A DNA stretch of 9,201 nt. Origin: Bacillota bacterium. GTDB lineage: Bacteria; Bacillota; Clostridia; Oscillospirales; Ruminococcaceae. Each line of letters starts with the position of its first letter. The stretch's first letter is position 1. The notes under the pieces are model-generated. The model was given only the letters and a program-made list of their open reading frames with translations. It was not told where the DNA came from and did not search any database. The stretch covers positions 1 to 9,201 of the forward strand of contig JAEWWW010000075.1 in NCBI GenBank assembly GCA_023396215.1. The letters are read 5' to 3'. Shown piece after piece: positions 1-5,764 of this stretch. A program made the translations under genes and the position numbers.

Positions 1-435
1 ATCCATAATCAGCAGGTAAAAGAGCGCCAGCAGCAGAGTTTGGTCGGTATCCTCGCCCATGAGCAGCACCAGCAGCAGCAGGATAATCATCCGCTCGCCG
101 CCAGCCCAGCTAAGCAGCCCTGCGATGGGGGAGGAGGTGCGGCCTGAAAAGAGGTTGCTCAGCCCGCCCAGATTTAACCCGGCCAGCGGCCCGCCGCCGG
201 TGTTCCGCTGAGGGGGGCGGTTGTTGTTGTGGTTGTCGTGGGGGGGAGGCACCTGCTCGGCGGGCACCTGCTCGGCTTCGACCACAACCGGCTCGGGCTC
301 CTCCGGGGTGGACCGGTTCCAACCGTCACCCGCAATGGTGCGCTGCGCTCTCTCCTGCATCTCGCGCACACGGCGGATGGCGTCCTGCTGCATCTGCATC
401 AGTTCGCTTTCGCTGTAGCCGGAAGAACGGGTCAT
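1..435 (-). CDS. Hypothetical protein, C-terminus cut by window edge
   Basis: Open frame of 145 codons that reaches the left edge without a stop, so the C-terminus is missing. The ATG at 435-433 overlaps the TGA of the preceding gene (ATGA), which implies translational coupling. Visible parts: a charged, probably helical N-terminus (residues 1-33, rich in Gln, Arg and Glu, with QMQQDAIRRVREMQERAQ); a Pro/Glu/Asn-rich, probably disordered linker (about 40-80) with a tandem EQVPAEQVP; and a Gly/Leu-rich part that becomes strongly hydrophobic from 116 onwards (MIILLLLVLL, then after GEDTDQ a second run LLLALFYLLIM). The hydrophobic stretches could be short membrane segments or amphipathic helices. 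I do not recognise a named family. It is the third gene of a minus-strand cluster of small unknown proteins. The call as a real gene rests on the coupled start, the continuous frame and its composition. Confidence 0.7.
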   Translation of the reverse strand, partial: MTRSSGYSESELMQMQQDAIRRVREMQERAQRTIAGDGWNRSTPEEPEPVVVEAEQVPAEQVPPPHDNHNNNRPPQRNTGGGPLAGLNLGGLSNLFSGRTSSPIAGLLSWAGGERMIILLLLVLLMGEDTDQTLLLALFYLLIMD

Positions 436-911
436 CGGTTTTCACCCCCATTGCCGAAAAGTCCGCTCAAAATCCCCGAATCCCGCAGCACCGGCAGCAT
501 GCTGAAAAGCTGTATCAGCCGGATGGCGTCGTCCACGCGGCTGCTGCGGGCAGAGCTGAAGTGGGGCTTTAAGGCTCTGAGCAGCGACACGTTGGGGTCG
601 TTGGAGTTGAGCTTTGAAAGCGCCCCCTGCATCAGCGAGATGGTCTTGGGGTCGATTGCAGGCGGTGGGGCGGACTGCTGCGCGTTGCCCCCGCCGCCGC
701 CCAGCCCCCCCAACAGCCCGGCCAACGCCGAAAGGTCGGGCATGCCGCCCGGGTTGCCTGCGTTTTGCTGGGGCGGGGTCTGTTGCTGCTGTTGGGCAGG
801 CCCCGGCCCGCCCGAAGGATCCAGCCCCAGAGCGGCTGCCGCCGCTCTGAGCTGGTTCATGCTTTCGGGGTCACTTAAAATTTGGCTGATTTTTGCACTC
901 AGGTCATCCAT
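432..911 (-). CDS. Hypothetical protein with Gln/Pro/Gly-rich linker
   Basis: Predicted 159 aa from the ATG at 911-909. The frame is open to an ATG at 929, but the 911 start has a GGGAG about ten bases upstream and gives an 8-nt overlap (ATGGATGA) with the previous gene. It begins with a helical segment (residues 1-28, ILSDPESMNQLRAAAAAL). A low-complexity linker follows at about 31-85, with a Q5 run, PPQQ and a G6 run around GGLGG. A conserved-looking helical C-terminal domain covers about 86-145 (AIDPKTISLMQGAL, LLRALKPHF, RVDDAIRLIQLFSMLPVLRD), and the tail is Gly-rich. There is no signal peptide and no cysteine. The C-terminal pattern (LLxALKPxxxxxRxxxxDxAIxLxxL) is one I associate with uncharacterised clostridial proteins; no function is known to me. 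It is the middle gene of a three-gene overlapping cluster and its stop overlaps the next ATG. Confidence 0.8.
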   Translation of the reverse strand: MDDLSAKISQILSDPESMNQLRAAAAALGLDPSGGPGPAQQQQQTPPQQNAGNPGGMPDLSALAGLLGGLGGGGGNAQQSAPPPAIDPKTISLMQGALSKLNSNDPNVSLLRALKPHFSSARSSRVDDAIRLIQLFSMLPVLRDSGILSGLFGNGGENR

Positions 912-1170
912 TATTCGCCATGCTCCCAAGCAGTGAATTGATTAGCTGTCTGGCCTTGTCGGATGCTAAAAGCTGTTCCAGTGCCTTGGTGTCGGAGAGC
1001 AGCCGGTTAATCTGTGCCGAGTTTTGGCTGCCCATTTTTCTGAGAACCTCGTCAAAAGAGCCGTTCATCAGGTTTTGCCTCAACTGCTCCGGATCGGTTC
1101 CCAGCTTGCTGCCGGCCAGCTGCAAAAGTGAGTTCAGCTGCTCTTCCGAAAGGTTGAATTTGTTCTCCAA
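904..1170 (-). CDS. Small helical hypothetical protein
   Basis: Predicted 88 aa from a TTG start at 1170-1168. An in-frame TGA lies immediately upstream (1173-1171), so TTG is the first possible start. An AGGCGGTGG purine-rich site sits five bases before it. A nearby ATG at 1174-1172 is in another frame. The product is soluble, Leu/Ser/Asn-rich and almost entirely helical in appearance, with no signal peptide, membrane segment or cysteine. Repeated helix patterns LNSLLQLAGSKLG, INRLLSDTKALEQLLASDKA and INSLLGSM resemble the N-terminal segment of the next gene (ILSDPESMNQL), so the two may be distantly related modules. It is the first gene of the minus-strand cluster and overlaps the next gene by 8 nt. 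Function unknown. Confidence 0.75.
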   Translation of the reverse strand: MENKFNLSEEQLNSLLQLAGSKLGTDPEQLRQNLMNGSFDEVLRKMGSQNSAQINRLLSDTKALEQLLASDKARQLINSLLGSMANNG

Positions 1171-1201
1171 TCATACCACCGCCTATTCCAATTTATATAT
1201 A

Positions 1202-1231
1202 AATATGTTAAATTATATCTGTCTATGACAA
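1202..1231 (-). promoter_or_regulatory. Possible promoter of the minus-strand cluster
   Basis: The AT-rich divergent gap holds, on the minus strand, TTGTCA (1231-1226), an 18-nt spacer and CATATT (1207-1202). A perfect TATAAT also lies at 1217-1212 but has no good -35 at the right distance. The region must drive both the minus cluster and the plus-strand phosphoesterase gene; I found no convincing plus-strand hexamer pair. Confidence 0.3.
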
Positions 1232-1282
1232 AGCATCGGCCTGAGGGGCGGGGCCCCATGTCGGCTGCCGGTCAAAGGCAAG

Positions 1283-1309
1283 GCCTGTTGTATATCCGGC
1301 AACACAGGC
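1283..1309 (+). other. Small inverted repeat upstream of phosphoesterase gene
   Basis: GCCTGT (1283-1288) can pair with ACAGGC (1304-1309), leaving a loop of 15 nt, just ahead of the AGGAGG ribosome binding site at 1318-1323. It could be an operator or a weak leader hairpin. Only six base pairs support it. Confidence 0.25.
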
Positions 1310-1328
1310 AGATTTGCAGGAGGAGCCT

Positions 1329-1826
1329 ATGCGTATCATCGTTATGTCCGACAGCCACTCGGGTTATACCCATCTGCACGGCATTGTAAAAGACAATCTG
1401 GATGCCGACCTTTTTCTGCATCTGGGCGACGGTGAAGAGGAGTTTGACCGGGTGACTGCGCTTTACCCCGACAAGCGCTTTGTGGGGGTAAAGGGCAATA
1501 ACGACTGGCACTCCAGCAAGCCCGCAACCGTCTTTTTAGACTGCGAGGGCGTTCGGGTGATGCTTACCCATGGCGATATGTTTTCGGTAAAATGGGGGCT
1601 GGAGCGCCTTATCAAAGAAGGCGTGCGGCAGGACGCCCGGGTGGTGCTTTACGGCCACACCCATGTGGCCCGCTGCGACTATCTGGACGGCCGTTATTTT
1701 ATCAACCCCGGCAGCGTGATAGACGGGCGGATGACCAAGCCCGGCTACCTTGTGTTGGATATTACCCCGGCGGGCATTGTGCCGGTCTTTCGCCACACCC
1801 GCACCCTGGCCTCCCCCGGCAAGTAA
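1329..1826 (+). CDS. YfcE/MJ0936-family metallophosphoesterase
   Basis: Predicted 165 aa, a normal length for the small calcineurin-like phosphoesterases of the YfcE/MJ0936 family, which are cytosolic and hydrolyse phosphodiesters with two divalent metals, often Mn2+. The metal-site motifs appear in order: SDSH (D8, H10), HLGD (D34), GNND (residues 56-59, N58), THGD (H81), GHTH (H110, H112) and the family-typical INPGS (125-129). All expected ligands are present, so the enzyme should be active. The ATG at 1329 is chosen because AGGAGG lies at 1318-1323, five bases upstream; a TTG at 1314 would put the start before that site. The gene is monocistronic and divergent from the small-gene cluster. 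The physiological substrate cannot be read from the sequence; in Firmicutes such genes often lie beside rdgB-type nucleotide pyrophosphatase, which is absent here. Confidence 0.92.
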   Translation: MRIIVMSDSHSGYTHLHGIVKDNLDADLFLHLGDGEEEFDRVTALYPDKRFVGVKGNNDWHSSKPATVFLDCEGVRVMLTHGDMFSVKWGLERLIKEGVRQDARVVLYGHTHVARCDYLDGRYFINPGSVIDGRMTKPGYLVLDITPAGIVPVFRHTRTLASPGK

Positions 1827-2040
1827 CCGGGGTGGGGGCTACCCTGCGGGCGGCTTTGAGGCGGCGGGCTAACCGCCTGCTTTAACGCATTATCGCGCAA
1901 AACTTGGCGCCTGTATTTTGTATGTACCACCCATCGCACAGCGCGTTTGCACTGGGGTGAAGCCGCTGCCTCAAAGAGTTCCGGCAGCAGCCGGCGCGGC
2001 TTGGCCGTGCCTGCCGCCTATCGGGCAGGGGGATTCGCCG

Positions 2041-2076
2041 GCCGCTACTTCATAATAAGTTTTTTGCGGCTTTTTT
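2041..2076 (+). terminator. Possible intrinsic terminator of phosphoesterase gene
   Basis: GCCGC (2041-2045) can pair with GCGGC (2066-2070), with an inner ACTT/AAGT pairing, followed directly by six T (2071-2076). It lies about 215 nt after the stop codon. The stem is weak because of an internal T run on one side. Confidence 0.4.
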
Positions 2077-2223
2077 GTGCAAGCGCCCGGGGGTTTTGTA
2101 TCAATTATTTTAAAAATAACACAGCCTGTGATGCAGAAAAGGAGCTCAGCGTGAAACATCACGCGAAGCCGTTATCTGCCGATTGCTCCTCGCCTATGGC
2201 GAGAACCGCGGATCGATGCATAA

Positions 2224-2283
2224 AAAGACCATTCCTTTTTATGGTCTGCTTGTGCCAAAACAAAAGTGAAAGGAATGGTCTTT
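2224..2283 (+). promoter_or_regulatory. Switch-like leader hairpins covering the RBS
   Basis: A perfect 15-bp inverted repeat: 2224-2238 (AAAGACCATTCCTTT) is the exact reverse complement of 2269-2283, with a 30-nt loop. The right arm contains the AAAGGA ribosome binding site of the DUF1015 gene, so the long hairpin would block translation. The same left arm can instead form a local 7-bp hairpin, AGACCAT (2226-2232) with ATGGTCT (2241-2247), whose loop holds the anti-SD bases. That fold leaves the real ribosome binding site free. Two mutually exclusive folds of this kind are the layout of a translational switch. The ligand or trigger is unknown. Confidence 0.6.
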
Positions 2284-2286
2284 ATT

Positions 2287-3564
2287 ATGGCAAGAGTAAA
2301 GGGTTTCAGGGGGCTTCGGTTTACCGAAAAAGCAGGGGAGATGAGCCGGCTGGTCTGCCCCCCTTATGACATTGTCAGCGAGCAGGAGCGGCAGCAGCTG
2401 ATTGCCCGCAACCCCCACAACCTCATCCGGCTTGAGCTGCCCCGCGAGGGGCAGGACCCCTACGCCGCCGCCGGCAGCCTGCTGGCCGAATGGACCGAGC
2501 AGGGCATTCTGGCCGAGGATGAGCGGGAGGGGCTGTACATCTATGAGGAAGAATTCACCGTCCGAGGCAGCGTGAAAAAAATCAAGGGCATCTTTTGCCT
2601 GGTGGGGCTGGAGGAGTTTTCAAAGGGGATTGTTCTGCCCCACGAGGAAACCCTCTCCAAGGCAAAGGCCGACCGGCTCAACCTGATGACCGCCTGCGGC
2701 TGCAACTTCAGCCCCATCTACTCCCTTTATTTTGACCGGGAGGTGGGGGTTGCCGCCGAAATCGAGGCGCTTTCCGCCGGGCAGCCCCACCAGCAGTTTA
2801 CCGACGGCGAAGGGGTCATCCACCGGCTGTGGTGCGTCTATGACCGGGCTGCCATCGCCCGCATTTGCGGCGGCTTTGAGGGGCAGAAGCTGTATATCGC
2901 CGACGGCCACCACCGCTACGAAACTGCCATCAACTACCGCAACCAGCTGCGGGAGCAGGGCATAGAGGCCCCCAAGGCCGACTACGTGATGATGACGCTG
3001 GTGAGCATCGAGCATCCGGGGCTGGTGGTTTTCCCCACCCACCGCATTGTGCGCGGGCTGGAGGCCCCCGACTTTGGCCGCATGCTGGACGACTGCCGCA
3101 ACTACTTTGAGGTGGCCCCCCTTGCCGAAACCGACGCGGCGGCGGTCTGCCGCAAGCTGGAGGCCGACGCGGCGGGCGGCGCCAAGACCTTTGCCCTCTG
3201 CACCAAGGCGGGCTGGCACCAATTGACCCTCACCGACAGCGAGGCGGTGGCCCGTCTGGCCCCCGACCGGTCGGCGGCCTACTGCGATTTGGACGTTTCG
3301 GTGCTGCACAATCTGGTGCTGGAGCGCATCTTCCACATCGACCGCGAAAACATGGCCAACCAGAAAAACCTGATATATACCCGCGACCCTGCCGAGGCGC
3401 AGGCCGCCGTGGCCTCGGGCGAGGCCGACTGCGCCTTTCTGCTCAACCCCACCCGGGTGGAGCAGGTGGCGGCGGTGGCGGCCGCAGGGGATAAGATGCC
3501 CCAAAAATCCACCTACTTCTATCCCAAGATTATCACCGGCGCGGTGATGAACAAAATCCTGTAA
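2287..3564 (+). CDS. DUF1015 family protein
   Basis: Predicted 425 aa, full length for the DUF1015 family (PF06245), which is cytosolic and of unknown biochemical function. Family signatures appear in order: VCPPYDIV (23-30), LPHEETL (117-123), KADR (127-130), SPIYSLY (142-148), ADGHHRYETAINY (205-217), DLDVSVLHNLVLER (334-347), LNPTR (386-390) and MPQKSTYFYPK (404-414). The invariant His/Asp/Arg/Glu of DGHHRYE suggest an active or ligand site; that is inference. The start MARVKGFRGLRF matches usual family N-termini, and AAAGGA at 2269-2274 precedes it by 12 nt. The frame also has a GTG at 2266 and an ATG at 2275 that lack well-spaced ribosome binding sites. From memory, DUF1015 genes in Clostridia often accompany serine biosynthesis genes (serA, serC); none is visible here. 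The gene is followed by a strong terminator, so it appears to be a single-gene transcript under the leader at 2224-2283. Confidence 0.92.
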   Translation: MARVKGFRGLRFTEKAGEMSRLVCPPYDIVSEQERQQLIARNPHNLIRLELPREGQDPYAAAGSLLAEWTEQGILAEDEREGLYIYEEEFTVRGSVKKIKGIFCLVGLEEFSKGIVLPHEETLSKAKADRLNLMTACGCNFSPIYSLYFDREVGVAAEIEALSAGQPHQQFTDGEGVIHRLWCVYDRAAIARICGGFEGQKLYIADGHHRYETAINYRNQLREQGIEAPKADYVMMTLVSIEHPGLVVFPTHRIVRGLEAPDFGRMLDDCRNYFEVAPLAETDAAAVCRKLEADAAGGAKTFALCTKAGWHQLTLTDSEAVARLAPDRSAAYCDLDVSVLHNLVLERIFHIDRENMANQKNLIYTRDPAEAQAAVASGEADCAFLLNPTRVEQVAAVAAAGDKMPQKSTYFYPKIITGAVMNKIL

Positions 3565-3597
3565 CAGAGCCGCACCCCCACGGCAAACCAACCCAAT

Positions 3598-3646
3598 ACA
3601 TAAAAGACGGGCCATCGGCGGAAAGCGGATGGCCCGTCTTTTGTGT
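3598..3646 (+). terminator. Strong bidirectional intrinsic terminator
   Basis: AAAAGACGGGCCATC (3602-3616) pairs perfectly with GATGGCCCGTCTTTT (3628-3642) around an 11-nt loop. Pairing continues outward to 3598/3646 with one G-T wobble. The A-rich left and T-rich right flanks make it work in both directions. It lies 33 nt after the DUF1015 stop codon. Confidence 0.92.
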
Positions 3647-3844
3647 TAAGAGGGGAAGAGCGATAAGCATTGCAGGGTAAATAATAAAAACCAACCGTTA
3701 CGTGGCACTCATTACCTACTCCTGTGAAAAGCATATTGTTTTAACCGTCTTGCGTCACCGCAGGCTATTCTTTATATTTAAAAATAATATGCGGCTCGGC
3801 AAAAAAAGAGGGGTGGCACATGATGCGCATACGATGTAGAAACA

Positions 3845-3874
3845 GCAGGGGAGAACCCGCGTATTCTCCCCTGC
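3845..3874 (-). terminator. Terminator of the GLUG lipoprotein gene
   Basis: GCAGGGGAGAA (3845-3855) pairs perfectly with TTCTCCCCTGC (3864-3874), an 11-bp stem with an 8-nt loop. It lies 15 nt past the stop codon of the minus-strand lipoprotein gene. On that strand the stem is followed by TGTTTCT, a short, imperfect T tract. Confidence 0.75.
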
Positions 3875-3889
3875 CGGTTTGGATTATAT

Positions 3890-5410
3890 TTAGTCCACTA
3901 TTTTAATATCCGCGGTTGCCTTTAAGTAGCCTTTCATCCCAACCATAAACCAATCCGGGTTTACTACGTCTGCTTTTATGGTGCAGTTTACGATATCCTT
4001 TCTGCCAAGCTCGCCAATGAAATTCCCCATTCTATTGGCACCGTCCACAAAATGTGTAACCTTCACATTACAGTGACAGTTGCTAAGCTGCGTGCCTGCA
4101 TCCCCGCAAAAACCACCTATAATCTCTGGTATACCACCGTCTTTTTTTGATATCGTAACCTCTCCGTTAGCGGTGCAGTTATCAAGATTCCCAAAGATAC
4201 TGCCTGCAAAACCACCCGCATAGCATGCCGATGTAACATTTGCATTTGATGTGCAGTCTTTTATAAGCCCATCACCAGATTCCATAAAGCCTTCTTTATC
4301 GTATTTTACATTGCTTTTTGTGTATTGTATAGCTCCAACAAATCCTCCTGCGTAGGACTTGCCCTCCACATCTCCCGAAAAACTGCAATTTTCCACATGA
4401 GCATTTGTGGATATAACGCCGGCAAAACCGCCTGTACGACAGCTTAGGTCTTCTGTGTAATTTATCACACTGCCCTGCAAATTCAAGTTTTTTACAACCG
4501 CATTATCATTCAGCACTCTAAAAAACCCAAGTGCCTTTGCGTGCGCATTAAGCTTGAAGCCTGAAATAGTGTGCCCCGCACCATCGAAGGTACCGTTAAA
4601 GCCCATTGGCGCTTTAAGATTAAGCTTCGCCGGCTCATATGTTTCATTTTCACTGTATGTACTGCCAATAGGCATAAATTGTCTGTTGTCGGTTAAATCA
4701 ATATCCGCGGTCAAAACAAAATTGCCATTGACCGCCTCACTTTTTCTTTCGGCTACGTCATTGGAAAACTTTATAAGCTCCTCCGCATTGCTAATTTTCA
4801 CAACTTCTGAACCAATGGGATCTTTTATCAGCTCAACCTTTTCAATCTTCCAAATGTAATTATCATAGGCAAGCTGCTCAAGGATTGTCCCCTCAAAGCT
4901 TTGCGGCATTACTGCTTTTTTAAAAGTGTACCTGCTGTCTAAAAGCTCTTCATCACTTAAAAATCTTTGCACAACAACAGTTGCACTATCGTCATTTATG
5001 ATTGTTTCTGTTGGTTGTATGCGAAGTCTTTGGTCATCAAAACTAACATCACTAAAGTATTCATCTTCATTAAAAGTAACGTTAAAATATTCTTTCGTGG
5101 CAAGCCTTATTAAGCTCTGCCTGTTGCTTTCTCTTCCATATTCTATATTATTTGTCTGACAGTGCATTGCTGCAAACCCTGATAGATATACATTTTCTTT
5201 GCCACTCGTATATTCAGCACCATAACAGCCGTACTCGTACAGACGGATTTGCTCATTCAAAATCCATACGATCGCCTGATATGCCTCCTCATCTGACGGT
5301 GCGGTATCTGAAACCTGTGAATTATTAGGGGCTTTAGCGCCACCATATGAACAGCTGGTAAATGCAATGAGGCTAAAGGACAATGCCATAAGTAACGCAA
5401 TTTTTTTCAA
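3890..5410 (-). CDS. Surface lipoprotein with GLUG-type repeats
   Basis: Predicted 506 aa from a TTG at 5410-5408. It is chosen because a perfect AGGAGGT (5423-5417) lies six bases upstream and the protein then starts with a lipoprotein signal: KK, a hydrophobic core (4-17) and the lipobox F-T-S-C20. The lipidated Cys20 would anchor it to the outer face of the membrane. Residues 21-40 form a Ser/Asn linker. About 41-195 is an alpha/beta domain ending YIWKIEKVEL, possibly NTF2-like. About 205-285 carries the lead-in typical of GLUG proteins (LTADIDLT, MPIG, FNGTFDGAGHTISGF). Five GLUG-like repeats follow: GGFAG (327), GGFVG (355), GGFAG (399), GGFCG (432) and GNFIG (462), each with a following NC/DC strand, indicating a right-handed beta-helix. 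GLUG proteins (PF07581) are linked to surface binding or adhesion; the ligand here is unknown. The gene is clearly AT-rich (22 of 60 G/C at 4981-5040, against 36 of 60 at 2881-2940), which suggests horizontal transfer. Its frame stays open upstream to 5503 without a ribosome binding site. Confidence 0.87.
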   Translation of the reverse strand: MKKIALLMALSFSLIAFTSCSYGGAKAPNNSQVSDTAPSDEEAYQAIVWILNEQIRLYEYGCYGAEYTSGKENVYLSGFAAMHCQTNNIEYGRESNRQSLIRLATKEYFNVTFNEDEYFSDVSFDDQRLRIQPTETIINDDSATVVVQRFLSDEELLDSRYTFKKAVMPQSFEGTILEQLAYDNYIWKIEKVELIKDPIGSEVVKISNAEELIKFSNDVAERKSEAVNGNFVLTADIDLTDNRQFMPIGSTYSENETYEPAKLNLKAPMGFNGTFDGAGHTISGFKLNAHAKALGFFRVLNDNAVVKNLNLQGSVINYTEDLSCRTGGFAGVISTNAHVENCSFSGDVEGKSYAGGFVGAIQYTKSNVKYDKEGFMESGDGLIKDCTSNANVTSACYAGGFAGSIFGNLDNCTANGEVTISKKDGGIPEIIGGFCGDAGTQLSNCHCNVKVTHFVDGANRMGNFIGELGRKDIVNCTIKADVVNPDWFMVGMKGYLKATADIKIVD

Positions 5411-5511
5411 CAGACTACCTCCTGTTTCCGCTATAATACCTATTTCAAGAAGCTCCGAATCACTTAAGCGACCGATAAACATAAGCTTATTAAAGCATAA
5501 CATAAAGTTTC

Positions 5512-5540
5512 CATATATTGCTATCCATTTATATTAACAA
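5512..5540 (-). promoter_or_regulatory. Probable sigma-A promoter of lipoprotein gene
   Basis: On the minus strand, TTGTTA (5540-5535), a 17-nt spacer and TATATG (5517-5512), each matching four of six consensus bases. It lies about 100 nt upstream of the TTG start and implies a leader of roughly 95 nt. Confidence 0.45.
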
Positions 5541-5669
5541 TCAGCAGTGCAAAGCCGCCTGATAACCCCCTGCTTGCCGGTATCCTCATTCTACTACAGC
5601 CACCCGGCCTTGTCACTGCGCTTTCCTGCACTGTACTTACCGGCCGCGCCCACCTTTGGGGCCGCAGGC

Positions 5670-5699
5670 AAAAAAAGCCCCCGCGCCAAAGGCGGGGCC
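5670..5699 (-). terminator. Intrinsic terminator of the YabE-like gene
   Basis: On the minus strand a GC-rich hairpin (5699-5677, GGCCCCGC pairing with GCGGGGGC, with an inner GCC-TTT-GGC alternative) runs straight into seven T (5676-5670). It lies about 65 nt past the stop codon of the YabE-like gene. This is a classic factor-independent terminator in the minus direction. Confidence 0.9.
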
Positions 5700-5764
5700 G
5701 CGGCGTGGCGGCCCGCCCCCATAGCGCGGGGGTAAATGCTCTGATGTTTTCTGGCTGTACAGCT

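Larger units (their letters stand above)
1827..2286 (+). other. 460-nt intergenic region with leader RNA, no gene
   Basis: No credible coding frame. Just after the phosphoesterase stop are GC-rich hairpins without T tracts (CCCCGG/CCGGGG at 1814-1832, AGGCGG/CCGCCT at 1859-1878). A terminator-like hairpin with T6 lies at 2041-2076. From about 2128 to 2283 the sequence is dense in inverted repeats: GTGATG (2128-2133) with CATCAC (2157-2162), CTCGCC-TAT-GGCGAG (2189-2203), and the alternative hairpins at 2224-2283. This part looks like a structured 5' leader of the DUF1015 gene. I did not recognise a known riboswitch aptamer: no T-box core, S-box, TPP or c-di-GMP motif was seen. No convincing promoter hexamers were found. 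Confidence 0.6.
3565..3889. other. 325-nt convergent intergenic region, no gene
   Basis: It holds the bidirectional terminator at 3598-3646 and the lipoprotein-gene terminator at 3845-3874. The roughly 200 nt between them are AT-rich, with no plausible gene. Composition shifts here from the GC-rich DUF1015 gene to the AT-rich lipoprotein gene, so one border of a possible acquired segment may lie in this stretch. I saw no direct repeats or integrase site. Confidence 0.6.
5411..5764. other. 354-nt intergenic region, no gene
   Basis: It contains the lipoprotein ribosome binding site (5417-5423), its probable promoter (5512-5540) and the terminator of the YabE-like gene (5670-5699). The middle (about 5541-5669) is of normal, higher GC and shows no coding frame or clear structure. 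The change from AT-rich to GC-rich sequence at about 5540 coincides with the promoter of the lipoprotein gene. Confidence 0.6.

Noticed and set aside
229..936. Plus-strand open frame of 235 codons over the small-gene cluster
   Set aside because: Ser/Pro/Ala-rich composition typical of an antisense frame; the minus-strand genes have coupled starts and coherent helical products.
2128..2220. Known riboswitch or T-box in the DUF1015 leader
   Set aside because: ACCGCGG at 2205-2211 faintly recalls the T-box core, but the full GGTGGTACCGCG core, specifier layout and terminator are absent. No other known aptamer motif was found.
1947..2369. Plus-strand open frame overlapping the DUF1015 start
   Set aside because: No ribosome binding site and no recognisable family. 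It crosses the structured leader and overlaps the well-supported DUF1015 start in another frame.
2620..3615. Long minus-strand open frame opposite the DUF1015 gene
   Set aside because: It is a shadow of a GC-rich gene: it runs through the terminator, lacks a ribosome binding site and its translation (His/Gly/Val-rich, no family pattern) is typical of antisense frames.
5411..5503. N-terminal extension of the lipoprotein frame to an ATG at 5503
   Set aside because: It would place about 30 residues before the lipoprotein signal. The TTG at 5410 has a perfect AGGAGGT and yields a proper signal peptide.
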